From: Larimichthys crocea
Lineage: Eukaryota > Chordata > Actinopteri > Sciaenidae
Assembly (NCBI RefSeq): GCF_000972845.2
Contig: NC_040011.1
Location: 20,661,809 to 20,725,808, forward strand
DNA length: 64,000 nt
Direction of reading: 5' to 3'
The notes beneath the pieces are model-generated. The model saw only the letters and a list, made by a program, of their open reading frames with translations, was not told the DNA's origin and made no database searches. Of this stretch, positions 56,656 to 64,000 are shown in pieces (position 1 is the first letter of the stretch; each line of letters starts with the position of its first letter). The position numbers and the translations under genes were made by a program.

Positions 56656-57944
56656 CGCCTACCTGTCATGTCCCTTGTCTTTTTAAACTGTATTTATGTC
56701 TATACCTGTATGTACAAAGGAGATCAAAGTGTGATATGATTTGTGTTCATTTGCAGTTCAAACTGATTTCAAACAAATATTTGGAATGGAACACGCCCAG
56801 CCCAGATGATAAGGTATCATTTTGTCCACAGCACACAACTTCTCTATGTGATCACTTGTTCCCTTGAGTTCTGAAAAACTCTCACAGCACCAAATCACAG
56901 TTTTTAAGGAAACAGTGCAGAGTGTGCTGGGTAGGTCTCCTTCAAACACCATCTCTGGTGTGACAGAACATCATCTGTATCCAAGATCCAGGGTGAAGCC
57001 TGTTCTGCAGAGGCATGTCATCCCTCCAGCCATACATTCAGTGGAAAAGATTTTATTTTTCCTACAGGACCTTAAACATGCACTGAAGCTCTGCCGGGTC
57101 TGTGAAGTCCAAGGAAGAACAAGCAGTGCTGACTACATGACTTTCCCTGCACAGTAATCAGGCCTCGACATTGCTGAACATGTCTGGCAACACGTGAAAA
57201 GCAATACATACTATAACACTATGAAGCCCTCTTTAGGATCTTCCGGCAGAGCTGGAATAAAGTGGATCCTCAGATAAACGCAGAGAGGTTTAAAGCCATG
57301 AATGAAAAGAACAGAGTTTGAGCTCAGCTCAATTTTTGGGAAGTTTGTTTCAGATATGTGGAGCATAAAAACTGAATGCTGTTCTTAGTTTTTACTTTGA
57401 CTCCTGGTCTTAACTAGTACTTAGCTCAGCTACTGCTGTCTGAGAGAGACCAATTACCACGGCATTAGGCAAGCTGATGATAAACATATGGACACATTTT
57501 TCTGCTGAAACATAAGCCTTGATATATTCTCCTTGTAACAACAGGCTGATTTTCAGTCCTCATGTAGATGTTGAAACGTAAGCCCTAAAATGTCTGCTCT
57601 GGTTTGTGATCTTTAATTAAAGTGATGAGAGTTGGAGTACATCTTGTTGTTCTTCCCTGGGTCCAAAGACAATTCTTTCAGTTTTATCGTTTAGCTGGAG
57701 GACATAGTGATCAATAACTGGATATTAGCACATTCAGTCATTGATCTGTTCAATCACTTATTCAGTGCTTGCATGGGACCATAGTCACCTGGTAATATTG
57801 CTATACATAATGTTTCCTGCATAATTATGATAAGATATTTTGTTGTTTTCCATAATCTGCACTAATAGGAGCATATAGATTTAAATTTTTAACATTTTTA
57901 AATTGTTGGTTATTGGTGTTGATGTTATTTGGTTGATGACAGTT
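56656..57944. other. No recognisable gene (copy B flank and following DNA)
   Basis: To 57671 this repeats 49991-50980. Beyond that it is unique here. No gene recognised. Confidence 0.45.
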
Positions 57945-58145
57945 CATCAAATCAAATCAGATTTTATTTGTATAGCCCAAAGTCACAAAGTACATTTGCC
58001 TCTGAGGGCTTTACAATCTGTACAGGGAGTGACACCCTCTGTCCTTAGACCCTCGGTTCGAGTGAGGAACAACTTGCCCACAAAAAACCTTTAATAAGGA
58101 AAAAAGGTGGAAGAAACCTCAGGAGCCACGGAGAGACATAAAGAC
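57945..58145 (+). repeat. Interspersed repeat with (ATCAA)n head
   Basis: TCATCAAATCAAATCAGATT, TTATTTGTATAGCCCAAAGT, GAGGGCTTTACAATCTGTAC, CCTCTGTCCTTAGACCCTCG, GGTTCGAGTGAGGAACAACT and GAAGAAACCTCAGGAG are hallmarks of a very common fish repeat. Shorter copies are at 19398 and, reversed, at 50986. Confidence 0.85.
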
Positions 58146-58300
58146 AAAGAAGGTTTGAGTAGAGTTTTCAGTAAAGGGAGATGTAAATACATCTTCAACC
58201 AATACCTTGCCTGACTTTGCAAAACATCTGTCCTTTTAGAGGTGGAATTTTAGTGAAAAAAGTTTTAGATTCATTAATTGAATTAATATTATTCAAAAAA

Positions 58301-58430
58301 TGGCCAGGTCACCTGGTAGAGTGGGCTCTACATGTCAGCTCCAACCTTTGGCCTTTTCCCACATGCCATCCCCCTCTCTCCACCTTTTTTCTGTCACTGC
58401 CTAATAAAGGCTCAAAAGCCAAACGCCAAA
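58301..58430 (+). mobile_element. Degenerate tRNA-SINE, same family as 22693
   Basis: TGGCCAGGTCACCTGGTAGA is a decayed A-box region. TGGGCTCTACATGT, CCACATGCCATCCCCCTCTC and CTAATAAAGGCTCAAAAGCC match the body and tail pattern of the SINE at 22693. The B-box region is missing, and no target duplication is seen. Confidence 0.65.
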
Positions 58431-58504
58431 CCTCTTACCTGTCACAGTACTGTGTCAAACTCTATTTACAAATCTGAATTTAAAGTCCCCTTCTTCTTAG
58501 CACA

Positions 58505-59930
58505 CATTACATTACATTACATTGCATTTAGCAGACGCTTTTATCCAAAGCGACTTACAGAGGAGGACATAAGCTGAGAAAGGTGTAAAGGAGCACAGAG
58601 TAGTTGTTAGTTTTGTTAGTTTTGTTAGGCAGGGAAGCATTCTCGAAACAGAAAGGTTTTTACAAGTTTTTTAAAGGTAGAAAGGGATGTTGCTGTTCTA
58701 GTAGCCGTTGGTAGGTCATTCCACCATTTGGGGACGACCACAGAGAAGAGTTTAGAGTGACCTCACTTTGCGAGAGGCGAGGGTACAACTAGACGGTTTG
58801 TATGAGCGGAGCGTAACGCCCTGGTCGGGACGTGAGCCTTTAGTAAGACGCTGAGATAGGCAGGGGCAGATCCTGAGATGGTTTTGTAGGCTAGCGTCAG
58901 AGCTTTGTGTTTAATTCTGGCAGCTACAGGCAGCCAGTGCAGGTCGCTGAAGAGTGGGGTGACATGTGACCTTTTAGGTTGATTGAAAACCAGTCGCGCT
59001 GCGGCATTCTGGACCATTTGCAAAGGTTTGATCGCGCAAGCAGGTAGGCCAGCCAAGAGGGAGTTGCAGTAATCGAGGCAGGAGGTGACTGTAGCCTGTA
59101 TCAGGAGCTGAGCGGCATATTGGGTCAGGTACGGTCTGATTTTTCTAATATTGTACAATGCATAGCGACATGACCTCGCTACGGAGGAAATGTGCTCAGA
59201 GAAAGAAAGACGATCATCTAGTACGACGCCCAAGTTTTTAGCAGCATGGTTAGGGGTAATAGTGACAGTACCAATTTTCAAGTTAATGTCATGGCAGATT
59301 GACTCATGGGCAGGGATGACCAGGAGTTCGGTTTTTGACAGATTAAGCTGGAGATGGTGGTCTTTCATCCAAGTTGACAGATCAGAGAGACAGGCGGAGA
59401 TGCGTGCAGAGACCGTGGTGTCGTCCGGCTGGAACGACAGGTATAGCTGTGTGTCATCGGCATAGCAGTGGTAGGAGAACAACAACAAGGTGTTGTAGAT
59501 GGCAAACAGAGGACCCAGCACCCGACCCCTGCGGCACCCCCGTGGAGAGGGTATGAGTCGATGACAGACGACCTTGCCAAGACACATTAAAGGAGCGTCC
59601 AGCACGGTAGGACTCGAGCCAGGAGTGGGCAGAACCTGTAATGCCCATGTTAGCGAGTGTGGTTAGGAGTATGACGTGATTGACTGTATCGAAGGCAGCC
59701 GATAAGTCTAGAAGGATGAGTACAGATGATTGCCCTCGTGCTCTGGCTGTTTTTAGGGCTTCTGTGACAGATAGTAAAGCTGTCTCGGTGGAGTGGCCAC
59801 TTCTGAAACCTGACTGTTTTGGGTCAAGTAGGTGGTGATGGGCGAGGAAGTCAGTGACTTGTTTAGAGACCGCCCTCTCAATGGTTTTCGAGAGGAAGGG
59901 AAGCAGTGACACCGGCCGAGCACACATTCT
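58505..59930 (-). mobile_element. 5'-truncated L2-like LINE with 3' end
   Basis: The minus strand encodes the reverse transcriptase of a fish LINE: PVSLLPFLSKTIERAVSKQV, DPKQSGFRSGHSTETALLSV, SSVLILLDLSAAFDTVNHVI (first Asp), STGVPQGS; after a one-base shift near 59521, RVLGPLFAIYN, SYHCYADDTQLYLSFQPD (catalytic ADD), LGVVLDDRLSFSEHI, LDYCNSLLAGLPACAIKPLQ, LFSDLHWLPVAARIKHKALT and RLVVPSPLAK at 58763. The non-coding end contains AAGTCGCTTTGGATAAAAGC and a (TGTAA)n tail at about 58505-58525. 5'-truncated near 59930. Confidence 0.9.
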
Positions 59931-59959
59931 TCTCTGTTTGGAGGTACTGTAAATCACCT

Positions 59960-62055
59960 CGGTACTGTGCTCCCTGTTATGATACTAGCCTCTGTCACTC
60001 TTGGAGGATGTATATGTCCTGGCCTGGCCATGTTCACTGGGAGCCTGCTCAGAGCCTAGTTCTGTTGCCCGCTGGCCTGGCTCCAGTTCTGGCACCACTC
60101 CATGCAGTTCTACTCCCACCCTCCCCCTACTCCAGCCCTTAGAACCTCCATCTCCCAGTAGTCTAAAGCTGTTGTGCTAGTGGTTAAAAACACAGTGCCA
60201 ACCAAGTGCTGCTCTGAGCTCCCAGTGTGAGAAGAGTCAGCTAATCTGACTGCTAGCTGCATGGCTAACTGAGCCACTAGTTAACAGCAGCTACAGTTAA
60301 CAGCAACACCAGCCCTTGGTGATTTATTTATTTATGAGTATGAGTTAGACCATTAGGTGGCCAATGCTTACAGATTGCGCATTTTAAATAGATATTTACA
60401 TTTATTCAAACTTAATGCAGTTGATATAGTGTTGTGTTATATATATTATATATAGTTATGGTACAGGTAGAACCTTTACTTCCAGATAACATTAGCTTGT
60501 TTGTATGCTTGCCATGCTTCCCTGGACTGCCACACTGCTGTTAAATTACATTCATCTCTCAGTTTGTGACTCGGCTCAGGATAAAACTGTAAGTCCTGTA
60601 AGTCCCACATGTGCACAAGTGTTATTGGAAGAGAGGATGACATTTTAAACAAATTGTTACCTAATCTGTCTCGGTATGGACAGCGCTTGATAGGTGAACT
60701 TGGAACTTTGAGGGAGATAGCTTTTGAAATGTCAGCGGCAATGAAAAATAACACAATGGTTCCTGGATAAAGGAAAATATGCTCCAAGTTCTCAAGGGCT
60801 TGACACAGAGTCTGGTAATGTCATGAATGAAATGGAGTAACTATATCACAGCTCAGTTTCTTGTGAGATTCAAGCTCATTATGAAACAAACAAAAAAATC
60901 TTATTATTGTGTGATTTACATTCAAATCTGATATTTTATTTATTGTTTCTCTTTAAATTCATTGAGACATCTCTTCATTTTCATACTAACCACCTTCCTT
61001 GATTTTAGAAAGATCTATTATAAAATAAGAGGAATGAGACAATCATAAAGTAAGAGGAATGAGACAATCCAAATGCTGATAACACACTGGCAAGAGCCGT
61101 CACTTTGGGAGCTATAGAGGAGATACCTGATAATCTACTTCAAAAAATGGCTTTCACTGGGTAGGAAGACATGCAGAGTTAAAAGTAAGAACAAATCCCC
61201 CCATCCAAATGTGCACCTCTGTTCTTCCCCATGACTGACAGTTGTTGCAGTAAAATACTGGGCTCCAGGCACTGCCAGAAGGGATAAAACCTCTACTGAT
61301 TTTGATCCAATTTGTAGGAGCCAGGTTACAGACTTGTGCATTCATTGAAAAAGACAATAGTTTTGGAATTGACATTCTGCAAGGTGCTCTTCGAGTGTGC
61401 AGTGTTGCATTTGGGGGGATCGATGGTGTTTTCTAGCACTGTGCAAAGCACACACACACGCACACACACTTGACAATAAACAGCTCTCCAGGCCAGGCTG
61501 ATAGTGGACCCTGTGCTGAAGATGAAACCCAGCACTCTAATCCAGCAGTCCACTGTAAAGCCACTGCCCTCCCGAAGGCTCTGCTTCACGTCAGCACCAC
61601 CACGTGCTCCAGCAGTAATTGAAAGGGATGGAAAGAGAGCTCTAGGTGGGTAGTGGTTTGTGTTTTTCTGTTGGAGAAAAGAATTTGCTGTTTCCACTGT
61701 GAACAAGAATAGAGTGATGTAATTCTGGTCCTATTCCTTAATCATTTTAGACCACATGACTCCATTCCTGACCGTAATTATTGCAACAATGACGCAATGT
61801 ACAGAGAGTAGCTTCTTGTGCTGCATGCTGGGTGTCTAGACATACATGAATGCTGGTGTATAATACCGGTATATAATGAGAAAATTCTGAAGACCAAGTG
61901 AGTCCATCTTACACTGCTGTTTTTGCCATACCAAATGATTTAGCCAGTTTAACTTCAGCAGCCCCACAAGCTAACACTTCCTCCAGCTAAGCAGTCATGT
62001 GCTGAGTAATCATAGTCATGTATTTCCAGTGCATATGAAAGTGAAGCTTGAACAG
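59960..62055. other. No recognisable feature
   Basis: About 2.1 kb. A small CA-rich run is at 61448-61471. Frames at 60476-60787 and 61326-61706 lack motifs. Confidence 0.45.

Positions 62056-62150
<95 letters not shown>
62056..62150. repeat. (CTAT)n / (GATA)n microsatellite
   Basis: About 95 bp of uninterrupted CTAT units, directly abutting LINE coding sequence at 62151. Confidence 0.98.
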
Positions 62151-64000
62151 GTGGAAAAAGGACAAACTGCAAGTGTCTTTTCAAATACTGAGGGATTGCT
62201 GGCGTCATTACCAATCCACTGTGAAAGAGGCAAAAAGAAAATATTTTTCTGATATTGTTCTGCTAAACTGTAATAAGCCTTGTGTGTTGTTTAAAGTTAT
62301 CGACTCTGCTCTGAATGCACCACAGACTGGAATCGAGGCCTCCCCTGCTGTGTGTGAGAACTTTCTGCACCACTTCATTGATAAAGTCACTTCTACTTAC
62401 TTTACCTCCTGTTTCTGATCCTTCAGTGTTTGTCCCATGCTCTGCTGTGTTGGACACATCTGACCCTGTGACCCTGCCCTTTGTGCAGGAGATTGTGGGT
62501 CATTTGAAGCCCTCAGGTTCTCCGGATGATGCTGTCCCACCCGGACTTTTTAAGGAGGTTTTTCCCACCATTGGGCCATCTTGTCTCAGTTATTAATAGC
62601 AGTCTGTCCTCTGGAGTGGTCCCTGTAAATTTTAAACATGCAGTTGTGCAGCCTCTGTTAAAAAAAAAACCTGGGCTGGATCTTACTGTTTTGGCAATTT
62701 TTAGGCCTATTTTAAATTGATTTTTCTAAAATCTTAGAGAAGATTGTTTATTACCAGCTCATGGACGTTTTAAATGAACAAAAAATTCTTCAGATTTTCC
62801 AATCCGGTTTTAAAACATTGCACAGTACAGAATCAGCGCTTTTAAGAGTTTTTAATGATATCTTTTTAGCTACTGACTCTGGTCACTGTGTTGTCCTGGT
62901 ACTTTCAGATTTGACTGTCGCATTTGATACAGTCGACCATGAAATACTTATTTACTGTCTGGAGCAGTGGGTGGGCATCAGTGGCACAGCACTGCAATGG
63001 TTCAGGTCCCACCTGTCACATCGGATTTTCTGTGTCAGCCTCCATGACTCTGTGTCCTCCACTGCTCCTCTCTCATGTTGGGTCCCACAGGGCTCTGTGC
63101 TTGGCCCTCTTTTATTTTGTCTCTACCTATTTTCACTTGGTTCCATTCTCAGGAAACATGGCATTTCTGCTATGCGGATGATCTATGTCCCTCCCAAAAA
63201 GTCAGATTCATACTTTGTTAAACCACTGCTAATGTGCTTACATGATCTTGCAGTGGGTTTTTGAGATATTAGCTCAGAACATTTAAAGCTTGGATGGCTT
63301 TAAATTTTCTGAATTCTAATGAGAAAACGACAGAAGTCATGGTCTTTGGTGGCACTTCTGGAACCCCCCCCCCACCTCTCTAGTTGATCTGGGTTCTTTG
63401 GCACAGTATCGCATCCCAATTGTTAAAAATCTAGGGGTAAAAGTGGTCTTAAATTTGACAGCCAGATTTAAGCTGTGGTGCAGTCCAGCTTTTTTCAGTT
63501 AAGGCAGCTTGCTAAAATCAAACCAGTCCTTCAGAGAACACAATTTGAGACAGTAATCCACGCCTTTGTGACCGCTCGGCTGGATTACTGTAATGCACTT
63601 TATTGAGGGTTAGTGGGTCCTCTATTAGTTGTCTTCAACTGGTACAAAATACTGCTGCACGTCTTTTAACCGGCACAAACAAATTTGAGCACATTTCACC
63701 GATTTTAGCTTCACTCCACTGGCTGCCTGTCCATTTTAGGATTCATTTTAAAGTTCTTTTATTTGCTTTTAAGGCCTTGAATGGCCTTTCCCCACCTTAC
63801 CTCTCTGAGCCTATACTCCAAGCTGTTCCCTCAGGTCAGCTGACCAGCTGCTCCTGACAGTGCCTAAAGTTCGGCTTAAGTTCAGAGGGGATAGAGCGTT
63901 CGCTGTTGCAGCCCCGAAGCTATAGAACGAATTGCCGCTGCATGTGAGACAGGCCTCTTCTCTGTCTCATTTTAAAACCCTTCTTAAAACCCACCTCTTC
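62151..64000 (+). mobile_element. Degenerate LINE (CR1/Rex-like) reverse transcriptase, runs off the window
   Basis: Plus-strand frames in order: KWKKDKLQVSFQILRDCWRH and KYFSDIVLLNCNKPCVLFKV (linker before the RT), LPFVQEIVGHLKPSGSPDDA, SSGVVPVNFKHAVVQPLLKK, IFQSGFKTLHSTESALLRVF, VVLVLSDLTVAFDTVDHEIL (first Asp), CWVPQGSVLGPLLFCLYLFS, then CYADD degraded to a shifted frame near 63165, KAWMALNFLNSNEKTTEVMV, QNTAARLLTGTNKFEHI and ILASLHWLPVHFRIHFKVLL. Many stops and frameshifts. Coding similarity continues to the last base (SHFKTLLKTHLF). Confidence 0.85.

Larger units (their letters stand above)
52394..57671. repeat. Second copy (B) of the 45651-50981 block
   Basis: Copy B matches copy A in order and orientation: piggyBac 3' end, gypsy gag-pol 5' half, RTE reverse transcriptase with the same internal deletion, the LTR-like insertion with the same CAGG flanks, RTE 3' end and about 1 kb of following DNA. 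Differences are mainly one-base indels, with losses in either copy, plus the absence in B of the 29-bp and 42-bp duplications and a scrambled GC-rich patch (A 47150-47290, B 53810-53965). Confidence 0.95.

Overview
The window looks like intergenic or intronic DNA of a teleost (ray-finned) fish. I recognise no host protein-coding gene with confidence. What can be read is a dense, layered set of transposable elements of fish type: PIF/Harbinger, piggyBac, hAT-like and Tc1/mariner-type MITEs, a tRNA-derived SINE, several LINE families (RTE and L2/CR1/Rex-like), a chromodomain Ty3/gypsy element and a BEL/Pao element. Every coding remnant carries frameshifts, stops or deletions, so all are given as pseudogenes or mobile elements.

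Left part (1-9261): a solo gypsy-type LTR (1821-2386) with a matching duplication on both sides; a degenerate PIF/Harbinger element (2507-4198) whose transposase ends at an odd hairpin and faces a Myb/SANT-like gene on the other strand; and a TA-flanked MITE (4383-4768). The most interesting object is a DNA transposon at 9268-15248. It has inverted ends built of short tandem repeats and a perfect 6-bp duplication (TATTAC). It carries two convergent, intron-containing genes: a HECT-type E3 ubiquitin ligase C-terminal region (+) and a DDE integrase-like transposase with a TDCGTEN motif (-). Smaller elements have inserted inside it. It resembles IS3EU-type DNA transposons in outline, and the pairing with a ubiquitin ligase deserves follow-up.

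Middle part (15255-35980): mostly unannotatable AT-rich DNA with scattered LINE pieces, a tRNA-SINE with a 16-bp duplication, MITEs and microsatellites.

Right part (35985-57671): nested transposons. An RTE-type LINE (5' piece 35985-36909; 3' pieces from 47519) is interrupted by a chromodomain gypsy element (minus strand). The gypsy is split by a piggyBac element (39656-46078), which holds the 5' half of a BEL/Pao retrotransposon, which in turn holds a 301-bp hAT-like MITE. A 962-bp LTR-like insertion sits in the RTE reverse transcriptase gene. About 5.3 kb of this (45651-50981) appears again at 52394-57671, next to two 10-N gaps. The two copies differ mostly by single-base indels in both directions, which suggests a false duplication or unpolished contigs rather than an old biological duplication.

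Right end (57945-64000): an interspersed repeat, a second SINE, a 5'-truncated L2-like LINE (minus), a long GATA/TATC microsatellite and another LINE (+) that runs off the window edge. The genes do not form a host pathway; they are retrotransposition and transposition functions of independent elements.
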